Below, piece by piece: positions 26,060 to 33,756 of a stretch of 56,451 bases of DNA. The notes under the pieces are model-generated. The model did not search any database. It was not told the DNA's origin and was given only the letters and a program-made list of their open reading frames with translations. This stretch comes from Clostridia bacterium (GTDB lineage Bacteria > Bacillota > Clostridia > Oscillospirales > CAG-272): NCBI GenBank assembly GCA_017467165.1, contig JAFTST010000048.1, positions 1-56,451 on the forward strand, in the 5' to 3' direction. Every line of letters begins with the position of its first letter. Positions within the stretch are counted from its first letter, which is position 1. Both the position numbers and the translations under genes were made by a program.

Positions 26060-26746
26060 ATGAATATAAAGGGACTTCAGAAGCTGACTCTGCTCGACTT
26101 TCCCGGGAAGGTCGCCTGCACGGTTTTTCTCGGCGGGTGCAACATGCGCTGCCCCTTCTGTCACAACGCGACGCTGGTGCTCGGCTACGGGGGCGAGGAT
26201 ATATCCGAGGAGGAATTCTTCTCCTTTCTTGAAAAAAGGCGCGGAAGACTCGAGGGCGTATGTATCAGCGGCGGCGAGCCAACGCTTTCGCCCGCGCTAC
26301 CCGAATTTATCCGTAGGATACGCTCGCTCGGCTACGCTGTGAAGCTCGACACCAACGGTCTTTCTCCCGATATGCTCGAAGGACTGCTCCGCGAGGGGCT
26401 TGTTGACTACGTCGCTATGGATATCAAGTCCTCCCGCGAGGGCTACGCCAAGGCATCGGGCGTACCCGATATAGACCTTACGAAAATCGAAAAAAGCGCC
26501 GCTCTTCTGATGAAGTCAAATACCCCATACGAGTTCAGAACGACGGTGGTTCGCGAGCTGCACGACGAGGTGGATATGGTCAGAATAGGCGAGTGGCTCT
26601 CGGGCGCGAAAAATTATTTTCTCCAGAGCTTTCTCGACTCGGGCGAGCTGATTTCGGACGGTCTTCACGGATATGACAAAAAGGAGATGGAGCATTTGTT
26701 GAAACTGCTGAAAGTGAAAATTCCCTCTGCCAAAATTCGAGGCTGA
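26060..26746 (+). CDS. nrdG: Anaerobic ribonucleoside-triphosphate reductase activating protein (radical SAM)
   Basis: Radical-SAM activase that installs the glycyl radical on NrdD. The 228-residue protein has the cluster motif CNMRCPFC, CISGGEPTL for SAM binding, and VAMDIKS. It is of the longer NrdG type (about 230 residues) rather than the 160-residue E. coli type. ATG 26060 is chosen because AAAGGAAAAG precedes it; the upstream ATG lies inside a dispersed repeat. nrdD follows after 166 bp with its own promoter. Confidence 0.93.
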   Translation: MNIKGLQKLTLLDFPGKVACTVFLGGCNMRCPFCHNATLVLGYGGEDISEEEFFSFLEKRRGRLEGVCISGGEPTLSPALPEFIRRIRSLGYAVKLDTNGLSPDMLEGLLREGLVDYVAMDIKSSREGYAKASGVPDIDLTKIEKSAALLMKSNTPYEFRTTVVRELHDEVDMVRIGEWLSGAKNYFLQSFLDSGELISDGLHGYDKKEMEHLLKLLKVKIPSAKIRG

Positions 26747-26750
26747 AAAT

Positions 26751-26764
26751 ACTACATATTGTAG
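26751..26764. promoter_or_regulatory. Possible regulator site upstream of nrdD
   Basis: ACTACATATTGTAG contains the inverted repeat CTACA-n3-TGTAG and resembles an NrdR box (ACACTATATATAGTGT) only loosely. NrdR sites normally come in pairs; I do not see a clear partner. Confidence 0.25.
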
Positions 26765-26802
26765 AAATTTATCAAAATTTATCAATATTTTGTGTTTTTG
26801 TC

Positions 26803-26832
26803 TTGACAAGACACCCCTTAGTGTTGTATAAT
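26803..26832 (+). promoter_or_regulatory. Promoter of nrdD
   Basis: TTGACA (26803-26808), 18-bp spacer, TATAAT (26827-26832): both hexamers are consensus. The early transcript (26838-26866) reads ACACGCCC-G-AGGGGTGT followed by seven T, a small terminator-like hairpin that may act as an attenuator 45 bp ahead of the gene. Confidence 0.8.
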
Positions 26833-26912
26833 CAATGCACACGCCCGAGGGGTGTTTTTTTCGTCTTATATAGGAAATAATTAAAAATATATAATCTTAA
26901 CGGAGGACAAAA

Positions 26913-29291
26913 ATGTACGCAGTACTAAAGCGTGACGGCAAGATAGTCACCTTCGATATTTCGAAGATAACGGAAGCGATAAGACTCGCCTTCGAGGCGA
27001 CCGAAACCGACTACAACCAGGATATTATAGATTTTCTGGCGCTCAAGGTTACAGCAGATTTCAAGGACAAGATAGTCGACCATCATATATCGGTCGAGGA
27101 TATACAGGACAGCGTTGAGAAGGTGCTCATTCAGGCGGGCTACGATGAGGTTGCCAAGGCGTACATTCTCTACCGCCGCCAGCACGAGAAATTGAGGAAT
27201 ATGTCCTCGACGGTACTCAACTACAAGGAAATCGTCGACAACTACGTTAAGGTTGCCGACTGGAGAGTCAAGGAAAACTCGACGGTTACCTACTCCGTCG
27301 GCGGACTTATCCTTTCGAACTCGGGCGCCATAACCGCTAACTATTGGCTCTCCGAGGTGTACGACGACGAGATTGCCAACGCGCACAGAAACGCGGAAAT
27401 ACACATCCACGACCTGTCGATGCTGACGGGCTACTGCGCGGGCTGGTCCTTGAAGCAGCTTATCAAGGAGGGTCTTGGCGGCGTGACGGGAAAGATTACC
27501 TCCGCCCCCGCGAAGCACCTGGCGACCCTGTGCAACCAGATGGTTAACTTCCTCGGAATTATGCAGAACGAGTGGGCGGGAGCGCAGGCATTCTCCTCCT
27601 TCGACACCTATCTCGCTCCCTTCGTCAAGGCGGACAACCTCTCCTACGACGCTGTTAAAAAGTGCATTGAGTCCTTCATCTACGGCGTCAACACTCCTTC
27701 GAGATGGGGAACTCAGGCTCCCTTCTCCAACATCACCCTCGACTGGACGGTCCCCGCTGACCTCGCGGAGATGAACGCCATAGTCGGCGGCAAGGAGATG
27801 GACTTCAAGTACAAGGACTGCAAGCACGAGATGGATATGGTCAACCGCGCCTTTATCGAAACTATGATTGAGGGCGATGCCAACGGCAGAGGCTTCCAGT
27901 ACCCCATTCCCACCTATTCAATCACCCGCGACTTCGACTGGTCTGAAACCGAGAGCAACAAGCTTCTCTTCGAGATGACGGCGAAGTACGGAACACCCTA
28001 TTTCTCCAACTATATCAACTCTGATATGGAGCCCAGCGACGTGCGCTCCATGTGCTGTCGCCTTCGCCTTGACCTGAGAGAGCTCAGAAAGAAGTCGGGC
28101 GGCTTCTTCGGCAGCGGCGAGTCGACAGGCTCTATCGGCGTTGTGACGATAAATATGCCGAGAATTGCCTACCTTGCCAGCGACGAGGCGGACTTCTACA
28201 AGCGTCTTGACAGGCTGATGGACATTTCTGCGCGCTCGCTGAAGATTAAGCGCGACGTTATCACCAAGCTTCTCTCCGAGGGACTCTACCCCTACACCAA
28301 GAGATATCTCGGCACCTTCGCCAATCACTTCTCGACCATAGGTCTTGTCGGTATGAACGAGGCGGGACTCAACGCCAAGTGGCTGAGAAAGGATATGACT
28401 CACGCCGAGACGCGCGAGTTCACCAAGGCGGTGCTCAATCATATGCGCGAGCGCCTCTCCGACTATCAGGAGCAGTACGGCGACCTCTACAACCTCGAGG
28501 CGACCCCCGCAGAGTCCACGTCCTACCGTCTGGCTAAGCACGACAGAAAGTTCTATCCCGACATTATCACCGCGTCCGACAAGGCAGACGCTACCCCCTA
28601 CTACACCAACTCCAGCCACCTTCCCGTTGGCTACACCGACGATATTTTCGAGGCTCTGGATATGCAGGACGAGCTGCACCCGCTATACACCTCGGGTACG
28701 GTATTCCACGCCTTCCTCGGCGAGAAGCTGCCCGATTGGCGCAGCGCGGCAACCCTTGTCCGTACCATAGCCGAGCATTACAGGCTTCCCTACTACTCCA
28801 TCTCCCCCACCTATTCGGTATGTAAGAACCACGGCTATCTCGCAGGCGAGCAGTTCATCTGCCCCGAGTGCGGAGAAAAGACCGAGGTGTACAGCCGTAT
28901 CACAGGCTACTACCGCCCCGTCCAGAACTGGAACGACGGAAAGGCTGAGGAGTACAAGTCGAGAAAGGTATACTCTCAGGAAAAGGCAGAGAGAAAGCAG
29001 CCTCTCACCGACGAGGAAAGAGCGGAAAAATTCGGCGAGGACACAGCAGAGGCTAAGGTTGAGCCCACACGCACCCTGCTCTTCACCACGGCGACCTGCC
29101 CCAACTGCAAGGTAGCGAAAATGCTGCTCGACAAGGCGGGAATAGAGTACGAAACCCTCCTTGCCAACGAGAACCTCGAGCTTGTCAGCTCCTTCGAAAT
29201 CAAGCAGGCACCCACCCTCGTTCTCACCGACGGCAAGTCCTACACGAAATACGTAGGCACCTCTGAAATCAAGAAATACATTGAAAATTGA
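26913..29291 (+). CDS. nrdD: Class III (anaerobic) ribonucleotide reductase with C-terminal glutaredoxin-like domain
   Basis: Reduces ribonucleotides with a glycyl radical under anoxic conditions. The 792-residue protein has an N-terminal ATP-cone (1-95), the catalytic barrel (HIHDLSMLTGYCAGWSL, FIYGVNTPSRWGTQAPFSN), a zinc site (C637-x2-H640, C650-x2-C653) and the radical loop RITGYYRPVQNW with G665. After a charged linker, residues about 715-792 add a glutaredoxin/NrdH-like domain with the redox pair C729-P-N-C732. That fused redoxin and the thioredoxin reductase gene next door suggest electrons come from a thioredoxin-type system, as described for the NrdD2 subgroup, not from formate. Confidence 0.95.
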   Translation: MYAVLKRDGKIVTFDISKITEAIRLAFEATETDYNQDIIDFLALKVTADFKDKIVDHHISVEDIQDSVEKVLIQAGYDEVAKAYILYRRQHEKLRNMSSTVLNYKEIVDNYVKVADWRVKENSTVTYSVGGLILSNSGAITANYWLSEVYDDEIANAHRNAEIHIHDLSMLTGYCAGWSLKQLIKEGLGGVTGKITSAPAKHLATLCNQMVNFLGIMQNEWAGAQAFSSFDTYLAPFVKADNLSYDAVKKCIESFIYGVNTPSRWGTQAPFSNITLDWTVPADLAEMNAIVGGKEMDFKYKDCKHEMDMVNRAFIETMIEGDANGRGFQYPIPTYSITRDFDWSETESNKLLFEMTAKYGTPYFSNYINSDMEPSDVRSMCCRLRLDLRELRKKSGGFFGSGESTGSIGVVTINMPRIAYLASDEADFYKRLDRLMDISARSLKIKRDVITKLLSEGLYPYTKRYLGTFANHFSTIGLVGMNEAGLNAKWLRKDMTHAETREFTKAVLNHMRERLSDYQEQYGDLYNLEATPAESTSYRLAKHDRKFYPDIITASDKADATPYYTNSSHLPVGYTDDIFEALDMQDELHPLYTSGTVFHAFLGEKLPDWRSAATLVRTIAEHYRLPYYSISPTYSVCKNHGYLAGEQFICPECGEKTEVYSRITGYYRPVQNWNDGKAEEYKSRKVYSQEKAERKQPLTDEERAEKFGEDTAEAKVEPTRTLLFTTATCPNCKVAKMLLDKAGIEYETLLANENLELVSSFEIKQAPTLVLTDGKSYTKYVGTSEIKKYIEN

Positions 29292-29327
29292 CAGTTGGAA
29301 ATGGAAAACCCAAAATAACTCCACCCC

Positions 29328-29350
29328 GAGCCGCTCTTCTTGAGCGGCTC
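29328..29350 (+). terminator. Hairpin between nrdD and trxB
   Basis: GAGCCGCTC-n5-GAGCGGCTC, a perfect 9-bp stem without a T tract. It may slow or partly end the nrdD transcript or protect its 3' end; trxB could still be read through. Confidence 0.5.
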
Positions 29351-29401
29351 GTTATCCCTCACCCGTCAGAGTGAGCCCGAACACCCCGAAAGGAAAAGAA
29401 A

Positions 29402-30322
29402 ATGTACGATATTATAGTTATAGGCGCGGGTCCTGCGGGACTTACCGCCGCCATATATGCAAGAAGGGCGGAAAAAAGCGTCCTTATCATAGAAAAAGGA
29501 AGCTTCGGCGGACAGATTACCCACTCGCCGAGGGTAGAAAACTACCCCGGATTTCCCGTGCTTTCGGGAATTGAGCTCGGGGACAGGCTATTCGAGCACG
29601 CGACATCGCTGGGCGCAGATATTGAGCTCGACACCGTCACGGGAATAAGGCAGGGCGAGAGCTCGCTTACCGTGGTATGCGAGGGGGGAGAATTCTCCGC
29701 TCTGTCGGTCATTATAGCCACGGGCACAAGACACAGAGCGCTCGGCATCGATGGCGAGGAGGACTTCATCGGCGAGGGCATCTCCTACTGCGCGGTCTGC
29801 GACGGAGCGTTCTACAAGGGGAAAAGCGTAGCCGTTATCGGCGGCGGAAACTCAGCGCTCCAGGAAGCAGTCCTGCTCAGCGAGAGCTGTGAGAGCGTTA
29901 CCCTTGTTCAAAATCTTCCCTACCTTACAGGCGAGAGCTCCCTTGTGGCGATACTTGACGGAAGAGATAACGTCAGCGTCATAACCTCGGCGACGGTCAA
30001 GTCTATTCTCTCCGAGGGGGGAGAGTTCCGAGGAATAACCCTCAACACCAAGGAGGGCGAAAGAGAGCTTGCCGTCGACGGAATGTTCGTCGCTATCGGT
30101 CAGATACCCGAGTGCGAGGCTTTTTCGGGAGTTGTTTCGCTAAGTGAGCACGGCTATATCGAAGCGGGCGAGGACTGTATTCCCGCGTCAGCCATAAGAG
30201 GAGTCTTCGTCGCGGGCGACTGCCGCACCAAGTCTATACGCCAGGTTACCACCGCTACCTCCGACGGAGCCATAGCCGCTCTCGCCGCTGTGAGATATAT
30301 AGACTTGGAAGTACACCGATAG
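29402..30322 (+). CDS. trxB: Thioredoxin-disulfide reductase-like flavoprotein
   Basis: A 306-residue FAD protein with IIVIGAGPAGLTAAIYA (FAD), the redox pair C130-A-V-C133, the second Rossmann loop VIGGGNSALQEA and the C-terminal VFVAGDCR. The NADPH 2'-phosphate motif HRRxxxR is replaced by VQNLPYLTGE, so the electron donor may be NADH or another reductant. It directly follows nrdD, whose C-terminus is a glutaredoxin-like domain and its probable partner. A strong terminator follows. Confidence 0.93.
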   Translation: MYDIIVIGAGPAGLTAAIYARRAEKSVLIIEKGSFGGQITHSPRVENYPGFPVLSGIELGDRLFEHATSLGADIELDTVTGIRQGESSLTVVCEGGEFSALSVIIATGTRHRALGIDGEEDFIGEGISYCAVCDGAFYKGKSVAVIGGGNSALQEAVLLSESCESVTLVQNLPYLTGESSLVAILDGRDNVSVITSATVKSILSEGGEFRGITLNTKEGERELAVDGMFVAIGQIPECEAFSGVVSLSEHGYIEAGEDCIPASAIRGVFVAGDCRTKSIRQVTTATSDGAIAALAAVRYIDLEVHR

Positions 30323-30329
30323 TTTTTCC

Positions 30330-30354
30330 GGGGGGAGAAATCCCCCCTTTTTTA
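30330..30354 (+). terminator. Terminator of trxB
   Basis: GGGGGGA-GAAA-TCCCCCC then seven T. Its 3' end overlaps the last bases of the convergent gene at 30352. Confidence 0.95.
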
Positions 30355-31035
30355 TTCACCCGAGCCTATCCCCAGGTCCTCGAATATCCATTTTTTCAGC
30401 GTCCTGAAGTGGCTGAAAACATACTTGCCAGCGGTTAGCGTTAAAAGATAGTTTTCAAGCCTCATAACGTACATGTTGAACATATCCTCGTTAACCATCC
30501 TTCTCAGCTCCTGATGCTGCCACACGGTCAGACATACGCTTCTCAACTTACCAAACCGAAGCACAACGTTCTTAACAAAATCGCTTTTCCCCTTTTCTGC
30601 GCTCACGGGCGCGTTAGCTGAAGGGGGTGTTGTTGTATTATTAGTATTTTCTATTGTATTATTGGGTGCAGAAATTGCACTCTCGGAGCGCAGATTTTTC
30701 CCGTCCTGTGTCAAAGTTTTGGCTCTGTCGAAACGTAACTCGTCCTTGTCGATTTTTTCCAGAGCCATCGTGTTGATAATGTATATATTCTTTTTTCCCT
30801 GCTTCGAGCGGACTATCAAATCCATTTTTTCAAGCTCTCCTATGGCAGATACCACCGTCCTTTTCGAATAACCGGTCAGCTCCACCAGATACTCCTGAGA
30901 GCCATAGAAGCCGCCACTTCCGTACTCGTAGAAGGAATAGATAACCGCGTATATCAGAAGCTTGCCGCCTGATAGCCCGAGGGCAGAGGTCATGAAGCCA
31001 TATATCCGAAAGTTGTAGTTATAATTCGTTTTCAT
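30352..31035 (-). CDS. Replication-initiator-like winged-helix protein
   Basis: A 227-residue protein. Residues 1-90 look like the winged-helix N-terminal domain of phage or plasmid replication proteins (MTSALGLSGGKLLIYAVIYSF...YLVELTGYSKRTVVSAIGELEKMDLI). A Thr/Asn/Pro-rich linker (about 120-145) leads to a helical C-terminal domain (VWQHQELRRMVNEDMFNMYVMRLENYL). ATG 31035 follows GAGGTGAAA. Function is inferred from fold only; a plain DNA-binding regulator is also possible. Neighbouring XRE and AbrB genes suggest an accessory islet. Confidence 0.65.
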   Translation of the reverse strand: MKTNYNYNFRIYGFMTSALGLSGGKLLIYAVIYSFYEYGSGGFYGSQEYLVELTGYSKRTVVSAIGELEKMDLIVRSKQGKKNIYIINTMALEKIDKDELRFDRAKTLTQDGKNLRSESAISAPNNTIENTNNTTTPPSANAPVSAEKGKSDFVKNVVLRFGKLRSVCLTVWQHQELRRMVNEDMFNMYVMRLENYLLTLTAGKYVFSHFRTLKKWIFEDLGIGSGE

Positions 31036-31135
31036 TTTCACCTCAAGAATTGATTTTCAACCTCATTATAGCCTATATAGAGCCCTCTGTAAGTACAATG
31101 GGGTTACAAAATCAAGGCTCGAAAGAGCGAAAATG

Positions 31136-31152
31136 TTGTGCAGGGTGCACAA
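31136..31152. promoter_or_regulatory. Palindromic operator-like site TTGTGCA-n3-TGCACAA, copy 1
   Basis: A perfect 7-bp inverted repeat with a 3-bp centre (GGG), upstream of the winged-helix gene. An identical site with a different centre (GAC) lies at 36549-36565, upstream of the ABC transporter operon, so one dimeric regulator may read both. Confidence 0.5.
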
Positions 31153-31159
31153 TGTTTTA

Positions 31160-31211
31160 ATGCGGAATTCAGAATGCAGAATGCAGAATTGAAGGTTGAA
31201 AATTGAAAATG
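31160..31211. repeat. AATGCAGAAT/AATTGAAAAT short dispersed repeat, copy 2
   Basis: GCAGAATGCAGAATTGAAGG followed by TTGAAAATTGAAAATG; nearly identical to copy 3 at 33694-33756 read on the other strand. In the gap between the winged-helix and XRE genes. Confidence 0.65.
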
Positions 31212-31231
31212 AATATACCGCGCGAAAAAAG

Positions 31232-31261
31232 AAAAAAGAGGGTTTTTAGCCCTCTTTTTAT
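31232..31261. terminator. Terminator downstream of the XRE gene
   Basis: AGAGGG-TTTTTAG-CCCTCT flanked by A and T tracts, usable on both strands; it lies about 25 bp beyond the XRE stop. The same stem sequence recurs behind abrB at 31865-31886. Confidence 0.75.
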
Positions 31262-31285
31262 CTGAAAAATGAGCACGGCACGGTA

Positions 31286-31528
31286 TCAGCCGAGAAGCTC
31301 GTCAACCGTCACTCCGAATACCTGAGAAAGCGCCTTCAACTCTATATCGGTGACGAAGCGCTTCCCGCTCTCTATTCTCTGAATAGCATTTTTATCGACG
31401 TCTATTCCCAAGAGCTGCAGCTTGTCTGCGAGCGCCCTCTGAGAAAGCCTTGTCGGATAACCAAGACGAAGCTCGCGGATTTTCTTGCCGCACAGGTTAT
31501 TAGCTCCGTTTTTCTTGTTTTTGAACAT
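31286..31528 (-). CDS. XRE-family helix-turn-helix regulator
   Basis: An 80-residue single-domain DNA-binding protein: CGKKIRELRLG...LSQRALADKLQLLGIDVDKNAIQRIESGKRFVTDIELKALSQVFGVTVDELL. ATG 31528 follows GAGGGAG; the ATG 21 bp upstream would put the ribosome binding site inside the gene. It is divergent from an AbrB-like gene, with two TGACATTCA-type palindromes between them, so it probably represses itself and its neighbour. Confidence 0.9.
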   Translation of the reverse strand: MFKNKKNGANNLCGKKIRELRLGYPTRLSQRALADKLQLLGIDVDKNAIQRIESGKRFVTDIELKALSQVFGVTVDELLG

Positions 31529-31543
31529 ATTCTCTCCCTCTTT

Positions 31544-31612
31544 TGACATTCAGTGATTGACAAACCTATTATAATGTGTTACAATAACAATGTTGACATT
31601 CACTGAGTGTCA
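31544..31612. promoter_or_regulatory. Shared operator-promoter region between XRE and AbrB genes
   Basis: Two related palindromes, TGACATTCAGTGATTGACA (31544-31562) and TGACATTCACTGAGTGTCA (31594-31612), are centred 50 bp apart. A plus-strand promoter lies between them: TTGACA (31557-31562), 17-bp spacer, TACAAT (31580-31585). A minus-strand TATAAT (31573-31568) points at the XRE gene. The left site overlaps the plus-strand -35. Confidence 0.75.
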
Positions 31613-31652
31613 TTTTACATTTATCGAGTAAGAGCTTACAGAGGGAAAGGCT

Positions 31653-31874
31653 ATGAAAGAAAAAATCGGAGTATTGAAGGATATAGACAAGCTCGGAAGA
31701 ATTGTAATTCCAAAGGAATATAGAGAGCGGCTTAGATTAGATACGAGAGTCGAGCTCGTGCTGACAACAGACGGCGTGCTCATTCGCAACCCGGAATATT
31801 CTCTGATAAAGATTATAACGAGCGGGGACGATATAGATATTCCCGCCGACAAAAGAAAGAAAAAAGAGGGCTAA
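31653..31874 (+). CDS. AbrB/SpoVT-type DNA-binding protein
   Basis: A 73-residue swapped-hairpin protein: VLKDIDKLGRIVIPKEYRERLRLDTRVELVLTTDGVLI is the SpoVT/AbrB domain, followed by a basic tail (ADKRKKKEG). Such proteins are transition-state regulators or antitoxins; no toxin gene follows. Divergently paired with the XRE regulator. The stop codon lies inside its own terminator hairpin (31865-31886). Confidence 0.88.
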   Translation: MKEKIGVLKDIDKLGRIVIPKEYRERLRLDTRVELVLTTDGVLIRNPEYSLIKIITSGDDIDIPADKRKKKEG

Positions 31875-31886
31875 AAGCCCTCTTTT
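31865..31886. terminator. Terminator of the AbrB-like gene
   Basis: GAGGGCT-AAA-AGCCCTC followed by TTTTT, overlapping the stop codon at 31872-31874. Confidence 0.9.
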
Positions 31887-31958
31887 TCATATGAATTATT
31901 CCGTCAGCGAGCGATTTCGCTCTCGGGGCAGCTCCTCAACCGTGGATTTTCAGTCAGG

Positions 31959-32510
31959 CTATATAGCTTCGCCCTTGCCGTTGAATAACGGGAGCTTTTC
32001 GAGGAAGATAATATCCTCTCTCTCGGTGGCGTCGCCCTCGGCGAGAACAGCCATTTTTCCGACTATATTTCCGCCAGCCTGTCTGACAAGGTTTTCAAGC
32101 GAGAGAAGCGAGCCTCCCGTTGAGATAACGTCGTCGACGATAAGCACTCTCTTTCCCTTCATATATTCCGCATCGGCTCCGTCTATGTAGAGAGTCTGCT
32201 TGGCAGAGGTGGTTATCGACTGCGTTTCGCACTTGACAACGTCCTTCATATATAGCTTCACCGACTTTCTCGCGAGCACCCAGCGGTTCTTTCCCGACAG
32301 GCGACACATCTCATATCCGAGGGGGATACCCTTGGACTCAGCGGTGATAAGAACGTCGTGCTCGGGAGCCTTTTCAAGAAGCGCCGCCGCGCACCTCTCC
32401 GTGAGCTCAACGTCGCCGAAAAGTATGAATGCTCCTATGTATAGGTCATCCGCGATAGGACAGAGAGGCAAATCTCTCTCAAGTCCCGCAACCTTCAATC
32501 TGTATACCAT
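31959..32510 (-). CDS. Purine-type phosphoribosyltransferase (Apt-related)
   Basis: A 183-residue type I phosphoribosyltransferase with the PRPP loop VLIVDDVISTGGSL and the DVLITAESKGIPLGYEMCRLSGK segment typical of adenine phosphoribosyltransferase-related proteins. It should salvage a purine base with PRPP in the cytoplasm; adenine or a related base is likely, but specificity cannot be fixed. ATG follows AGGAGCTATT. Single gene. Confidence 0.85.
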   Translation of the reverse strand: MVYRLKVAGLERDLPLCPIADDLYIGAFILFGDVELTERCAAALLEKAPEHDVLITAESKGIPLGYEMCRLSGKNRWVLARKSVKLYMKDVVKCETQSITTSAKQTLYIDGADAEYMKGKRVLIVDDVISTGGSLLSLENLVRQAGGNIVGKMAVLAEGDATEREDIIFLEKLPLFNGKGEAI

Positions 32511-32585
32511 AATAGCTCCTTAATATATGTCTTACAGATACAGTATACTATAACGGTTTCGGTTTTTCAAGTGAAAGTTGAAAAT

Positions 32586-33608
32586 TTATAGATAAAAATC
32601 GTGTCCGCCGATGGTATATGCGTACGGTCTGTTGTTTTCAATCCAATGGGCGTGCGCTGTTCTCGGATTGTGGAAATACATAGCGTTGTCCGAGAGGCTC
32701 GTTCCCTCCAGGCATATCATAGCGGCGAGTCTTGAAGTATATGACGGGGTGTTATATATAGTACCGTTCGCCACGGGGCTGAACTGAACGCCGTAGCGCC
32801 TGTCAAAGATAACGCCCCATATCGTGTTCGGAAAGGCTGAGGAGCGCACTCGGTTGAGTATAACGTCACCGACGGCTATCTGTCCGAGAAGGCTCTCGCC
32901 GCCCGCCTCCGCCATTATAATTCTCGAGAGCCAGAGCACCTCGTCCTCTCGGTAGTAGCTTGAAGCCGATTTCAAGGGGCTATACGTGCCTGTGACTGTG
33001 AGGCTTGTGCCCGAGACGGAAAACCGCAGCCCAAAAGCCTTGGTCAGCGATGAGGCGGGGACGTACATTCTGCCGCTCGACATTATAACGTTCGGCGAAA
33101 AGGCGAAGAGGGGTCTATCGTTGGCATAGGTAACGAATCCGCCGTCCGTCGCGCTAAGCTGCAGTCCCCTGCCCGTCACGGTCATAGTTCTTGTAGCTGA
33201 GTTATAGGACGCGGAGAGCCCGAGGGCTGTCGCTGTCGCGCGCAGGGGCAGATATGTAATTCCATTCATCACAAGTCCCGCCTCGGATAGCGTCCTTCCG
33301 TTAACCTTAGTTGTCAATCTCGTGTGAGCCCACACGCTTTTATTTGACACGGATGGTAGCTTGTAGGTCAATTTCGCTCTTTCCCCGAGGCTTCTCTGAG
33401 TCAGGCTCGCACCCTCAGCGCCCACCGTATCACTTCTATAAGCCGCCCCAACCGAGAGCGGAGTTATGGCTATCGCCGCGGCGAGCGCCACAGAGCATAT
33501 AGCGGGGGTTATGCTTTTCTTGTTCTCTTGTTTTCTTCTCTTAATTTTCTTGTACCTCCTGTGCTTTTTCGGGAGAGGTTCTCCCTCGGATATTTTAACA
33601 CAGGACAC
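32586..33608 (-). CDS. SleB-type cell wall hydrolase with copper-amine-oxidase-like stalk domain
   Basis: An exported spore-cortex or cell-wall hydrolase of about 320-340 residues. A basic start and hydrophobic segment (AICSVALAAAIAITPLSVGA) form a signal peptide; then a copper-amine-oxidase N1-like domain (about 95-210; GITYLPLRATATALG, SGRMYVPASSLTKAFG); then a SleB/hydrolase_2 domain (about 220-340; WLSRIIMAEAGGESLLGQIAVGDVILNRVRS...AMYFHNPRTAHAHW). Start is unclear: GTG 33608 has no spaced ribosome binding site, whereas a perfect AGGAGGT (33560-33554) sits 9 nt before an ATT codon (33545), giving an ordinary signal peptide. Role in germination is inferred. Confidence 0.88.
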   Translation of the reverse strand: MSCVKISEGEPLPKKHRRYKKIKRRKQENKKSITPAICSVALAAAIAITPLSVGAAYRSDTVGAEGASLTQRSLGERAKLTYKLPSVSNKSVWAHTRLTTKVNGRTLSEAGLVMNGITYLPLRATATALGLSASYNSATRTMTVTGRGLQLSATDGGFVTYANDRPLFAFSPNVIMSSGRMYVPASSLTKAFGLRFSVSGTSLTVTGTYSPLKSASSYYREDEVLWLSRIIMAEAGGESLLGQIAVGDVILNRVRSSAFPNTIWGVIFDRRYGVQFSPVANGTIYNTPSYTSRLAAMICLEGTSLSDNAMYFHNPRTAHAHWIENNRPYAYTIGGHDFYL

Positions 33609-33635
33609 CCTCCGCTGGCAACGCCAAATGTATGG

Positions 33636-33686
33636 AAAAAAATCCAGAATAATGCAACACGGGTCACACTCATTCCGGATTTTTCC
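33636..33686 (-). terminator. Terminator of the ABC transporter operon
   Basis: On the minus strand AAATCCGGAAT pairs with ATTCTGGATTT across a loop of about 22 nt, followed by TTTTTTTCC. Confidence 0.65.
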
Positions 33687-33693
33687 ACTTTCG

Positions 33694-33756
33694 TTTTTTC
33701 AATTTTCAATCTTCAATTCTGCATTCTGCATTCTGCATTCTTAATTCTGCATTATC
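33694..33756. repeat. AATGCAGAAT/AATTGAAAAT short dispersed repeat, copy 3
   Basis: Inverted relative to copies 1 and 2; holds three TTCTGCA units next to CAATTTTCAATCTTCAATTC. It touches the stop codon of the ABC ATPase gene. Confidence 0.65.

Noticed and set aside
26751..26832. NrdR-box pair controlling nrdD
   Set aside because: One loose palindrome is visible but no second site at the expected spacing; kept only as a low-confidence feature.
26925..27827. 300-codon frame antisense to nrdD
   Set aside because: Shadow of the conserved nrdD frame on the other strand.
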